DNA of 64,000 nucleotides from the NCBI RefSeq assembly GCF_005239225.2, contig NC_133284.1, forward strand, positions 47,586,697 to 47,650,696, in the 5' to 3' direction. Numbering within the stretch: the stretch's first letter is position 1; every line of letters starts with the position of its first letter. Below, in pieces: positions 22,590 through 34,240 of the stretch. A program made the position numbers and the translations under genes. The DNA is from Populus alba (Eukaryota; Streptophyta; Magnoliopsida; Malpighiales; Salicaceae). The notes under the pieces were generated by a model that saw only the letters and a program-made list of their open reading frames with translations, made no database searches and had not been told where the DNA came from.

Positions 22590-24692
22590 ATGTTTAAAAG
22601 AATTGAGCCCCAAGAGTGTTTTCGAATAAGGCACTCAAAGACCAATAAATATCACAAGAATAATCATTATAGACAAGTTCAGTCTGAGCGCTGCCAGTAT
22701 GATTATCATTTAGGTTACTTTAAACACGATGACTTTGATGAGCGAGTCTTAAGTCCTAACAAAATAGAAGCCCCCACTTTTGACGGTCGTCATGACCCAT
22801 GGATATTTGATATGTGGATTCGTGATATGGATAAATTCTTTGAATGGCATAACTTGTCTAATAATTGGAAAGTTAGATTTGCTAAGATGAAACTCATTGA
22901 TGAAGCCAAAATTTATTGGATAGATGTTGAGGATTGTTTAGAGATAAGAGGTAAACCTCCTATAACTAATTGGATCAAAATGAAACAAAAACTTCAGGAG
23001 AAGTACCTACCCCAGTCTTATAGGAATAAACTCTTAGACCAATGGAACAATCTAAGCCAAGGGAATAAGTCTATTAATGAGTATATAACGCAGTTTAACG
23101 ATTACATGATTAGATGTGCCATAAAAGAGAATGAAACCATGATTTTGCGTAGATTTTGTAAAGGCTTAAATGATGATCTTAGAAGAGAAGTTGTATTTCA
23201 AAGTGTATCTACCCTTAACCAAGCTTATACCTTAGTTCAAGATTACAAGTTGGTCACTAAGAATCAGAGGATGAATCGTCAGGGCTCTTATAGTATCCCT
23301 ACTAGGTCCCAATTCAGAAGTAGTGATTCTTTGTTAAGTGCTCCACCCCACAGACCTAATCCTAGTAGCGCCCAACTTTGTAAGAAAGATAGGGGCAAAC
23401 GAGTTGTCAATTAAGTGTCTAAGGTGAGTTCAAAGGTTAAGTGTATTAATTGTTTAGGTTTTGGTCATATCTCTTTAGATTGCACCTCGAAACCCTTAGT
23501 CGTCCAAAAACATAAGGATATAGGTAAAGAAGAATATTGTAGTGTTGAAGTGCCTAATCTTGAGGATTTTAGTGACCTAGATGACGAGGATGTGCAAGAC
23601 GAGGGACTTAACACAATAAGCCCACATGAGCTTGATCCTGAGGTTAAGAAAGAGTATGATATGTCTGCTTTAATGGTGGAGGAAATTTTAGGAAACTCTT
23701 TAGTGGAACCTCCTATAGAGATAAGTATGGTTTTAGAAGAGTCTCGTGATATTAGTCCTCCTGAATTACCTGATTCCTCATCCCACATGCTTAGTGTCCA
23801 GCACTTCATAAGTTTAGAGCAACATGTTGAGCTTTTTGACCTCTTACCACATGCACGTGATGAGAAAGATGAAGATAATCCTAGGTTACTTGATTGTGTC
23901 CATACCATATCTACACAGGTTTCAGACAATGCTTGTCTCATTCCACACCCTCAATCATTTAGTGTTCATAGTTACAAACCTGAGGAGCCGATAAAATACC
24001 TTCCCATATCTCCTCACGATAGGATGTCTAAGTTAGCTGAGTCGTTACCATTTAGGGTTCATAATTTGCATATTGAGATTATGAAACAAATTCAAGCAAG
24101 TAATGAACAATACAAATTTCAAGCTGATTTACTTAAATATCATGATGCACTTAATGTTGAAGATTATTTCATGATATAGATTAGACCTGAACGGTGCCCT
24201 TTGAAAACCGATTATAAATTGCAAGTAAGTAGTGCTAGACCATTCAAAGTGTTGTAAATGATTAAATCAAATAATTATGTCATTAAATTGCCATTAAACT
24301 TTGATATTAGCTCTCCTTTGAACATGAAAGACCTCAGTATTTATAAAATACAGTCTATCCCTGATGCTCCTTTTGATACCCCTACCTTATTATCCATATC
24401 TTTGGCACAAAAGGAACATATTAATGCTACTTTGAATGCACAAGTTGTTTTTACCAGGGATGGTGAACTTCAGCAAATCCCAGTATATGGGCTCGATGAC
24501 CAAATTCAGACTATACTTGGATTATCAGAGAGACATCACAACAGCTTGATCATTATCTTTGAGAGCATTATCGGAGCTACCTTGACCTATACTCGACGGG
24601 GTCGAGTTCTTCCAACCCTGGAAGAATTGATGGGGACACCGAACCGGAAACATTATTTACACACGCGTATGATCATAGACGATGGAGGATAG
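22590..24692 (+). pseudogene. gag fused to integrase C-terminal tail, three in-frame stops
   Basis: One frame of 701 codons (final stop included) has no frameshift but three internal stops: TAA 23412, TAG 24177 and TAA 24255. ATG at 22590 is the first in-frame methionine; I prefer it to the upstream GTG. The retrotransposon gag core is at about residues 55-220 (YWIDVEDCLE, NEYITQFNDYMIR, FCKGLNDDLRREV). A CCHC zinc knuckle CINCLGFGHISLDC is near 23448-23490. An acidic spacer follows. Then come integrase-tail motifs: MKQIQASNEQYKFQADL, NVEDYFMI, IRPERCP, SARPFKVL, NNYVIKLPLNFDISS. Everything between zinc knuckle and integrase tail is missing. The frame runs into the 3' LTR. The stops suggest a dead copy, but the absence of frameshifts over 2.1 kb is notable. 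Confidence 0.85.
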
Positions 24693-25031
24693 TCCAAACC
24701 ATTGAGAAATTGGGCTTTAACTTATATTTTTGGGTTTAATTTATATGAACTTTTAAATGAGTTTTATTAATTTGCCTTTATTTGTTGGGCTTGATTTAGT
24801 TATTGTTAAGTATTTTATTTAGTGGGCTATAAACCCAATCGCTTATTCTAGTTAGGGTTTTAGTATTAATACCCCTACTTTTTCTAAATTTTAAAGAAAC
24901 TTTTGATGATTAATAAAAAATTGTAGAATTTGCATATCTCCAATCCCCTTTCTTTCTCTTTTTTAGCTTCGTTTTTTCTCTAAAGCTTGTTTTTTTTAAA
25001 AAAAATTCTTGTTATTTATTGTTCTGCATCA
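24628..25031 (+). repeat. 3' LTR of the gag-only element
   Basis: Begins TGATGGGGACACC and ends TGCATCA, followed by GTTTT. It differs from the 5' LTR mainly by G/A and C/T changes and a few single-base indels. The integrase-tail frame ends inside it at 24692. Confidence 0.88.
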
Positions 25032-25039
25032 GTTTTGTC

Positions 25040-26398
25040 CGCATTTTTAGTGTTACTTGACTCTTTCATCATAGCCTGTGTGCTGCACAACGTCATCTAG
25101 GCATCTGCTGATTAGTTCTGACAGATAATCAAAGGCCAGTTCCATTGTGGTTGCTGCATTTCTGCCCTCGTTGAAATCCTCGCCAATCCACCAATGAACT
25201 AATTGCTCAGCGCCTGTCTCAGAATCCTCCGGATACAGCGAAAAGCACAACAGATATTGCTTCAGACAAATGGGGAAGCACATCACAGCTCAGATGTAAA
25301 GAAGCCATGACAGAATTTTCGTATGGTGTATTTTTCCTCACCTCTTCCAAATCAGAATGCTGTTTTGCTTCCTCATTTGATGAAAAGCAATTTTGCTGAA
25401 CGATGCTAAACTTTCTTCTTCATTGAGAGTTCTCGGCTGATGAATCCGTGCTTTCTCAACTCCCATTTCTGTTCCGACACTTTCTATTTGTGTAGTGATT
25501 ATTATGCAACTACTCCATCCCCCCTCCCTCTTTGGTAGCCCTGCACACGTTCTGTCTCACCAGCCTTCGGCACTGCATCGTCTATTACAGCCAGGCAGTT
25601 CTTATTCTCAAGCAGTCGCTTAATCTTTGGCAGCGTTTGAGCCATATCCAGTCCATTGACATACTGATCCAATTGTTTCAACGTTGTCTTCATGATCTCT
25701 ATCTCACTGACAATTTGAGATATTGAGACCCAAACCCTCTTCACAAAGCGATCAACTAATTGTTTACTGTTATTAAAAATCTTCTGTGATATGGTGGTTT
25801 TTCCTGAAACCCCTATCCCAACAATCCCAACTTGGTGCAATATCCTGTTTTCAGGAAGAATCCAGCCTATTATCTTTTTGTATCATCTATCAAAGTATCA
25901 AACCATGGCAGATTCAAGATCAATTGACGTGAATGCTGCTGCAGTCATCATGAATGCTTGCTGTTCAATTGTCTTGAAATAAGCTTTCAAGATCTTTTGC
26001 GTCTTCTTAATGCTGTCGTTGATATCTTTCAACCTCTTTCCTGTCTGATACTGGAAGATCAATTAACGTGGGGTGAAGTTGCCGGAGTACTGAAAACCCT
26101 CTTTCCTATATTCATCTCTGAGCAAGCTTTAAGTCGATGTGTCCTCCGCATCATAAACCAGCTCTCGCAGCGTGATTAAGGTTGTTTTCACAGTTTCCTC
26201 CTTTCTTTTGAGCTTTCAAGCATCAGCAAGAAAGGATTTCATCAGATCAAGCTGCGTCTTCAGATCTTTGAACTGGCATTGAAATTCAAGAGCATATTCG
26301 CCTGGCTTCTTAACAACTTGAACTAATTGGTCTGCAAGAGCCTCAATCATAGCCCCTGCCATGTCACGACCTGCAATGGAATTGTCCGGGGGTGGCAT
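25040..26398 (-). pseudogene. CC-NB-ARC disease-resistance (NLR) gene fragment
   Basis: Plant NLRs are intracellular immune receptors whose NB-ARC domain binds ADP/ATP. On the - strand from ATG 26398: an N-terminal helical region (MIEALADQLVQVVKK..., Rx-like coiled coil); the P-loop region HQVGIVGIGVSGKTT near 25840 (consensus GxGGxGKTT, one Gly replaced by Val); RNBS-A VKRVWVSISQ; kinase-2 CLAVIDDA near 25570; a linker EMGVEKARIHQPRTLNEEESLASFSKIAF; then QYLLCFSLYPED (RNBS-D) and VHWWIGE near 25190-25260. The GLPL motif is missing: the SDLEEV segment passes almost directly to the LP.CLKQ segment. Stops and frameshifts occur between pieces, and the LRR part is absent. It ends beside the gag-only element. 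The GTTTT target site is outside the readable NLR, so the truncation may predate that insertion. Confidence 0.85.
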
Positions 26399-26399
26399 G

Positions 26400-27871
26400 C
26401 TGGAATTATTCCTGAGTTATAAGTTATATTAATGTTTGGTTCTTGACTGCTAAACTTCTATCAGGTTCAAGTCAATATCATGTGTTGCTCATACTGCTGA
26501 CACCGATTTTCTTTTGTGTTCAGGCAGAGAGACAGAGGAAAGACAAGTGAAAAAATGTTTGTAGAAGCCAAGGGGATAAAAGTAATGCAGGGATGAACTT
26601 AGAATAAGTTCAAAGTTCTCTGCTCTGATGAAGGACTGAACAATGATCTCCATTGAACACGTCTAAAAAACTCTAGAAAAAAGAAAAAAAAAAAACAAAA
26701 AAAAATGATCCTCTCTGAATTAAAATAAATATATTAATACAATTTAACATGACTGTTGGCACAAATTCAAATTACAAGCTCCAAATGATTCTAAAAAATT
26801 TCTTTATCATAGGAGGTATGGTAATTTTCAATTTAAAACCATGCTTGTCATAAGCAAGCTGCCACTCAAAAATATCAAACAGAAACAAAAAAACAAAAAA
26901 CCAAAATAAAAACAGTGCTATTGGTATAGAAATATTGGAAAGGAAAGGGCATGCTCAAATGCTGCTCCAGGTCCTTGTTGTAGTTACATGTAAACTTTAA
27001 CAAGATAAATTAAATAATTTTTTATTACTTAAAAATACATGTAAAGAAAGCAATTTAGTAAAACAGATAGTTTGGCAACACTTGTTAAAGCAATTAGAGT
27101 CCCATTCATATAAAAACTTATTGTTGTAAAAATTAATTAATTATTTTTAAAATTTTATCACTCGTCTTTAAGTGAAAATAAATTAATTACAATTACTCTT
27201 ATAGAATTTCAACAATATCACCTTATTTTAATCACACTACTAAAAAATATTCATGAACTTAAAAGAAAAATGACTGAAGCTTCAACATAATAGAACCTAA
27301 GTTATATAATAAAAGAAAAACAAAGAAAAATCAATGTGTAAACCTAAAGAATGCTTGTAATCTGGAGAAATCAAGGTGAAAAAGAGTTAAAATTCTTGCT
27401 ATAACACTTTTACTTCAGTCCTTTTTACAGTGGATTTGTTAAAGAAAATAATGTAGAATTAATTCAAGCCATTTATTACCCTTAATTATGTATCATAAAA
27501 ATAAAATTAACCTTACAATTTTTTACTTTAAAATATGATGTTTTTAATAGTTTTTTATGGTAACCTAAATCTTGTTCCAAACTTATATGTACCTTAAATC
27601 CAAAACCCGCTTCACCTAAAACCTTTTTCCTTTAAAAATCTTGGTGCCCTACAAATTTTATTTATAACTTTTTAACTTTTTACTATATAAATTATAAGAA
27701 AATCTTATATCTTTTTTATATAGAATAGAGCGTTTTGGGTTTACAAAACTTATTAATTAAGAGTTTTTTAAAAATCAATTTTTTCATTCATCATAATTTA
27801 TGTTAATAGTCCATGTTAATGTAGTTTTGTTAAAGACTAATTTTTAATATAATTTCATAAAAATAAATGAA
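26400..27871. other. AT-rich spacer
   Basis: No gene recognised. It begins upstream of the NLR fragment, so 26400-26700 could hold the relic of its promoter, but no motif stands out. Poly-A tracts occur at 26680-26705 and 26885-26915. The right end touches the inverted gag copy. Confidence 0.5.
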
Positions 27872-27880
27872 CTCATTCCA

Positions 27881-29667
27881 AGCATTGTCTGAAACCTGTG
27901 TAGATATGGTATGGACACAATCAAGTAACCTAGGATTATCTTCATCTTTCTCATCACGTGCATGTGGTAAGAGGTCAAAAAGCTCAACATGTTGCTCTAA
28001 ACTTATGAAGTGCTGGACACTAAGCATGTGGGATGAGGAATCAGGTAATTCAGGAGGACTAATATCACGAGACTCTTCTAAAACCATACTTATCTCTATA
28101 GGAGGTTCCACTAAAGAGTTTCCTAAAATTTCCTCCACCATTAAAAGCAGACATATCATACTCTTTCTTAACCTCAGGATCAAGCTCATGTGGGCTTATT
28201 GTGTTAAGTCCCTCGTCTTGCACATCCTCGTCATCTAGGTCACTAAAATCATCAAAGATTAGGCACTTCAACACTACAATATTCTTCTTTACCTATATCC
28301 TTATGTTTTTGGACGACTAAGGGTTTCGAGGTGCAATCTAAAGAGATATGACCAAAACCTAAACAATTAATACACTTTAACCTTTGAACTCACCTTAGAC
28401 ACTTAATTGACAACTCGTTTGCCCCTATCTTTCTTACAAAGTTGGGCGCTACTAGGATTAGGTCTGTGGGGTGGAGCACTTAACAAAGAAATCACTACTT
28501 CTGAATTGGGACCTAGTAGGGATACTATAAGAGCCCTGACGATTCATCCTCTGATTCTTAGTGACCAACTTGTAAATCTTGAACTAAGGTATAAGCTTGG
28601 TTAAGGGTAGATACACCTTGAAATACAACTTCTCTTCTAAAGATCATCATTTAAGCCTTTACAAAATCTACGCAAAATCATGGTTTCATTCTCTTTTTAT
28701 GGCACATCTAATCATGTAATCGTTAAACTGCGTTATATACTCATTAATAGACTTATTCCCTTGGCTTAGATTGTTCCATTGGTCTAAGAGTTTATTTCCT
28801 ATAAGACTGGGGGTAGGTACTTCTCCTGAAGTTTTTGTTTCATTTTGATCCAATTAGTTATAGGAGGTTTACCTCTTATCTCTAAACAATCCTCAACATC
28901 TATCCAATAAATTTTGGCTTCATCAATGAGTTTCATCTTAGCAAATCTAACTTTCCAATTATTAGACAAGTTATGCCATTCAAAGAATTTATCCATATCA
29001 CGAATCCACATATCAAATATCCATGGGTCATGACGACCGTCAAAAGTGGGGGCTTCTATTTTGTTAGGACTTAAGACTCGCTCATCAAAGTCATCGTGTT
29101 TAAAGTAACCTAAATGATAATCATACTGGCAGCGCTCAGACTGAACTTGTCTATAATGATTATTCTTGTGATATTTATTGGTCTTTGAGTGCCTTATTCG
29201 AAAACACTCTTGGGGCTCAATTCTTTTAAACATGCTGATCACCTAAGTTTGTAGTTCCCTTTAAATTGTCATAAGAGTATCACTAAGGGTTGAGTTTATG
29301 ATAAATGTAAACTCAAGCATGGACATTAGATGATCATGACACATATGCATGCAACATTGAGATCACAAATGGTTTTTGCAAGTAAAATCACAATACAAAA
29401 ATAAAGCTAATCCTATTTTCTTCTTCTTTTTTTTTTTAATATGGAGATTAATCAAGAACAAATTACACTAATATAATTGTAAGCATGTAATACTAGATTC
29501 TTAAGTGTAAATGATTAATCAAACACGATGTCACAAGCAAGAACTCATAATTATCAAATAGAATAAGATATTAGCTATCACTGATGAAAGAGGTTGATGA
29601 ACAAAAATTAACAATTGAAATGCTAGGTGAGATTTTTTTTTTCTTTTTGAGAATTTTCTAGGCCCAC
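27881..29667 (-). mobile_element. inverted partial copy of the gag-only element
   Basis: This is the reverse complement of about 22163-23935: end of leader, gag core, zinc knuckle and acidic spacer, with no LTRs and no integrase tail. It keeps the same TAA between gag core and zinc knuckle (reverse complement TTA at about 28407). It has extra single-base indels, for example after KYLP (near 28806), in DDL/RREV (near 28640) and near 28143, that break the frame. ORF 29242-28799 is its gag start. Because it lacks LTRs, it more likely arose by rearrangement than by a separate insertion. Confidence 0.9.
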
Positions 29668-31484
29668 GCTGTAAAACCAATTTGATTTTCTTTTCCATAC
29701 TCTCATTTTGTGGCTATTTTTGTTTATTAACATATTTTTTTTTAAAAGCAAATATTGGTGAAACAACACGACTGAAAAAGGAATTGGTAAAATAACATAG
29801 TTTGTAAATATTGTAATTAAAAAATATGATATTTATAGCTTGTTATTATTTAAAATATCAATATTTTATATATAAAAAAAAATTATTGAAATGTGAAGAA
29901 GAGAGGAAAGGTTAGAATAAGAAGAGTAAGAAGACAAATTTATATTTACTTCTTTTAAAGATAGGAAAATAATAATTAAAAAGAGGATAACATGGATTAG
30001 TAACATAGATCCAAGTGCCGTATAGTAGTTCGGCTGGCAAATAAGATTAAAACAATCTTATTTTGGGAATTAGAATTTAAGAACAACCTGCTTTGAAAAC
30101 AAACTAGAGATTTATCTTACAAGTATGCCCAATCGACTCTTAAAATTTTGTTACAAAGAGGTTATTTTCTCTAAATTTTATATTTTAAATATGAATGACC
30201 CAACTTTGTTTAGATCACAAAAATAAGACCTAATTTGGGATTCCATATTTTTCTACAAAAATATTACTTACTGATGAAGTCGAGAAAATCACCAAAAGCT
30301 GGACTTTTCATGGTCTCTGGGCCAAGGCATATAAGTTGATCTTTCGAGTTTGGACTTGGATATTTTTGAAAAAATAAGTTCTTCATAGAACAAGAAACTC
30401 CAGTATTTAAGTCAATAATAATAATAAAAAAAAAATATACAAGAAAAATGAGTCCTGCACTATAAGAGAAAGTTTTGCATCATGAGACAGAGACTTGCAA
30501 TGTAAGTCAAAACTAAGAGAAGATGTTAAAGAATTATTGAGTAAAAATTTGTGACCTCTGAAGCTTGTCATGTTTAACCGATGATAAAAATATTTATAAA
30601 CCTTATTCTATTGGCTTATCTTGAATATTAAAAGTGGTGTTAGAATTAATTAATAAAAAAAAATTAGTGTTTATTAATGGTTTTAGTGTCTGATGTTGTT
30701 ATTAATGGAGAGATTGGTGACTAACAATATTGGTGATGAAAAGCTATTGATGAGAAAAAAATGTGTCTGATTTGCTTTGTATAGAACATGAAGCATGTTC
30801 ACACAATGCTCACTAGTGAAATATATGTCACTCAACCTGTATAAAAGTTCGTACCTTGCAGAGATTCTATTAGTTAAAAAGCAAGGGAAAAGTATGTTTG
30901 TATTAAGGGTATACGGCGCCGTTTTTTGACTCTATGAGTATGAGTTCAATATGTGAATTGGATAGGGTGAAACAAAAAATAAGAGAGAAGAAAAAAATCT
31001 AGTTAGGTGTGAGTTCAATATGACTTTAAGTTTCTAGATAATTCTTTGTGATCACAAAAAACAAAATATATGTGTGATAATGCCTTTTGTAAGAGTAATG
31101 TCTTTTGTAAGAGTTAATGATTAATTAATATAATTCATTATTGAATTGTTGAGGGAAAAGAATAATGATATGAAAAAAAAATGGGATTGAAGATTTAATT
31201 AGGATTTGAAATCAAAAAAACCCAACCAAATCAAACCAAACTGATAGGGTAATGTAAATAGAAAAAGAATGATAATTTCTAGCTCTAGTACCCATCCATA
31301 ACCGCCCTCTACTCACAGCTCATATAAACACACTCCTAGGTCCCAGCCTCCCTCACGTCATACCTAGAGGCTAGGTCATCATCTTCTCGTCATCTTTAAT
31401 CTTTAATCTTCTTTCTTTAATCTTGATCTCCAGAAGATCTAGCAAATCAGCCACCCCTCCCAAAGTCTTCATCTTCATTCTTCA
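29668..31484. other. AT-rich spacer
   Basis: No open frame of interest and no repeat family recognised. 31290-31480 is richer in C and T, with CATATAAACACACTCC, and looks like a promoter or 5' leader. It continues after the solo LTR at 34236 and might once have led to the hAT fragment at 35.5 kb. That link is inference. Confidence 0.45.
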
Positions 31485-34235
31485 TGTCACAGGGTCACGC
31501 AGCGATATCATCTGGCGACGATGGAGGCTTTTGTCATTCCTCTTGTGTAAGGTGTTGTGTGTTGGGAATGATTTTTGGATTTAATCATAAAATTATTATT
31601 AATATTTAAGAGTCGTCACCTAATATTATGGTTACTAGAAACCTATGGTCTGTGAGAGTCTGGGTAAGGGACTGGTTGTGCAAGAGAAAGACACATCACC
31701 CCCAGTATACCCTACTTAAGGTAAGTTGCATTATTGTTTGATTGTTTTTTCTAAGTCGGGTTTTTATTCGTTGGTCTTTTCTAAGGTTCAAGGAAGATCT
31801 CTCTTCATGAGAAATTCTTTACCTTATTGAGTTAAATCCTAACCGTTCTAAAGTTTGAATTTTAACATCGCATTTATTTACATCTTATATCTTTAATACC
31901 TGAGGATGTACTTTACTGTGTAATTTTACACCCCACAAATATTAAAGTCCACATTTAGACCCTAAAAAAAAAAATTGAAAAAGTTTTTTGATATTTTGAC
32001 TAAACCCTAATGGATGATCATAAATTGGTTATGATATCCTCTTTTTTTTTTTTGGATTTTTCAAAACATGATAAAGATGCAATTTTTAATGAAAATATGA
32101 TTGGAAGATTTTTAGGATTTGGCCGTATGCATGAAAGCAAATATTTTTTTTTTTGAATTTTTAAGATTTTTTGAAAAAAAAATTTAAAATATTTCAGAAA
32201 AAAACCAGATTGTTTAATATCAGATTTGTATCTTACAGTGTAAATATACATCCCAATATTAAGCAAGATTGGTAGAAAAACATTTGATAAAATCACAAAT
32301 ATTTTTAAAATGCTCCTTGAAAATTTTTGGATTTATTTTTTTTGTTTTTAAATAATAATAATAATAATATATTACTAAATATGTGGGTTGGGCCAGCCCA
32401 GATAGCTGGGTCAAACTCAGCCCAAAACAAAGTTAGGCCAATTTCGGCCCCAAATGGTAGGCCCGATCTCAACCTAATTTAATCTTCTTCTTCTTTTTGA
32501 GTTGGGCCATGACTAGTCCGGCCCAAACCATATGCTAATCAATTAGTCATTGCATGCAAAAATAAATTTTGCATGCAGTAGCCATAACAAGGAAGAAAAA
32601 GGTGAAGCAAGGAGGAGAAAGTTGCCTTGCATGGGGGTCTTGGGCGTGATAAGGTGGTTCGGTCAGTGGCTTAAGCGGCGTCAGCTGAGGGAATGGTGGT
32701 CGGATTCAACTAATGGAGGAAGAAGAAAAAGGTTTGCAGAAGATAGAGAAAGGCCGAAGTGAGAAGAGAGAGAGCCTTGGTGGCCGATTGGTGGTTTTGT
32801 TGGCTTCATGTGGTGTAGCTGATGGCTGAAAGATTGGCGGCGGCCTTGTTTGATAGTTGGAACGGTGGAGAGAGAGAAAGGGAGAGAAGAAATTGTAGAA
32901 ATTAGGGTTGGAGAGATTGGTTTTTGGCCGATTTTGTACCCGATTTTCCCCTCCCTCAAGCCATGAAATCCATCTCTATTTATAGGCGATGGAAGAGGGC
33001 AATATTGTCTACACTAGAAAAAAATTTCAGCCCTTGATTCAGTTCAAAAGGATTCTAACCGTTGGTTCAAAGTGGGCATCCTGAGTTGTCAAATCTACAG
33101 GAAAATGCTGACTGAGTTGGCCTTTTTAGGTCGACGTTGATGGATTGTCATTCAGCCTGAACGGGCTATATGGGGCTATAGATAAATTGCAGATGATCAT
33201 TTACGTGCAAGATTTGTTAGATTTGATGGAGAAATGAAGCATTAAATGCACCTGAAAAGTAGTTACCTGGGTAGCATTTTCAGGCAAAATCTGGAAAGAC
33301 AATAAACAATGATCATACAACGCATCATCTAGTCCTTTATATATATATTGTTCTATTGAAAGTGTAAATTCGGGGCTCAAACAATAATTCAACAGGGGTT
33401 TAATTGCATTAAATAAAAAGTTTAAGGATAAATAGGAGTTCTATTGAAAGCAATTGAAAGCTGAAGGACTAAATTCAAAACAACAACACCACTTTGGCTT
33501 GAATTAGGGATTTTACCTGATGAATTATTGTTTGAGCCCCGGATTTACGCTTCCTTTTTAATATGGTCCTTGTTCGGATTTATTCAATTTAACCCCTGGT
33601 TTTGTCAATTAAGCCCCTATAGTTTGGCGCATTTTGCAGATTGGTCATTAGCTGCGGATTTTATCAATTTAACCCCTAATTGACCCAAAAAATTTAATTT
33701 TCTTGCAATTTTGCCCTTGATTCAATCAATTAACTTGGTAAAAATTCAATTTGATCTCTTAAAATTCCAATCTTCTCAATTAAGCCCAAATCAAGCTTCC
33801 AAACTTAATTTTTCACCAATTAAGCCCAAAATAAATTAATTTGACCCATTTAAAGTATAATTAAGTCCTTACACTTAATTATATCCTTCAATTGGACCTA
33901 AATTAATTCTTAAACATAATTAAAATTCAATTTGGCCCATGATTAAATCAAATTGTCATATTAAAAATTTAATTATATCCTTGAACTTAATTGTTATGCA
34001 AATTATCCAATAATCATTTAATTTGACCTTGAATTTGCTTTTTCTCTCTATTTTGGGGCATAATGAGGTGCAATTAGGTCTTTAATTTTCTTCAAAAATT
34101 ACAGCTTGATTTTTTTATATTTTTGTAGTCCTCCTTGATCTGTTTTTCTCCACATTACTAATCTTTATTTTATTATTTTATTTTTATTTTTTAAAAAATA
34201 AATTTTGAAGAATAACCCAAAATTGGGTTATGACA
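31485..34235 (-). mobile_element. solo LTR of a large gypsy element
   Basis: 2751 bases with ends TGTCA...TGACA and a perfect 5-base duplication CTTCA on both sides (31480-31484, 34236-34240). The segment near 31608-31720 (GAGTCGTCACCTAATATTATGG, GGGTAAGGGACTGG, ACTTAAGGTAAG) resembles the start of the 5339 gypsy LTR, so it is a related family in the same orientation. No interior remains, which is typical of LTR-LTR recombination. ORFs at 32550-32959 are LTR-internal and probably meaningless. Confidence 0.85.
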
Positions 34236-34240
34236 CTTCA

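Larger units (their letters stand above)
20877..25031 (+). mobile_element. gag-only LTR retrotransposon (TR-GAG-like, gypsy-derived)
   Basis: LTRs of about 403 bases (20877-21279, 24628-25031) enclose a 3.35 kb interior. The target duplication GTTTT is present on both sides (20872-20876 and 25032-25036). A primer site TGGTATCAGAGC lies just inside the 5' LTR. The interior encodes gag, a zinc knuckle and then the C-terminal tail of gypsy integrase, with protease, RT, RNase H and the integrase core absent. It would depend on enzymes from a full-length relative. The LTRs differ by roughly 5 percent by eye. It lies directly beside an NLR pseudogene. Confidence 0.88.

Noticed and set aside
23465..23941. 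158-codon ORF on the - strand, also seen at 27867-28238 on the + strand
   Set aside because: It is the antisense of the acidic gag spacer (Ser-rich mirror of Asp/Glu codons) and is present wherever that spacer is.
25532..26179. Three + strand ORFs
   Set aside because: They are antisense to the NB-ARC fragment, which has recognisable motifs on the - strand.
32550..32959. ORFs on both strands
   Set aside because: They lie inside the solo LTR and share no motif with known proteins.
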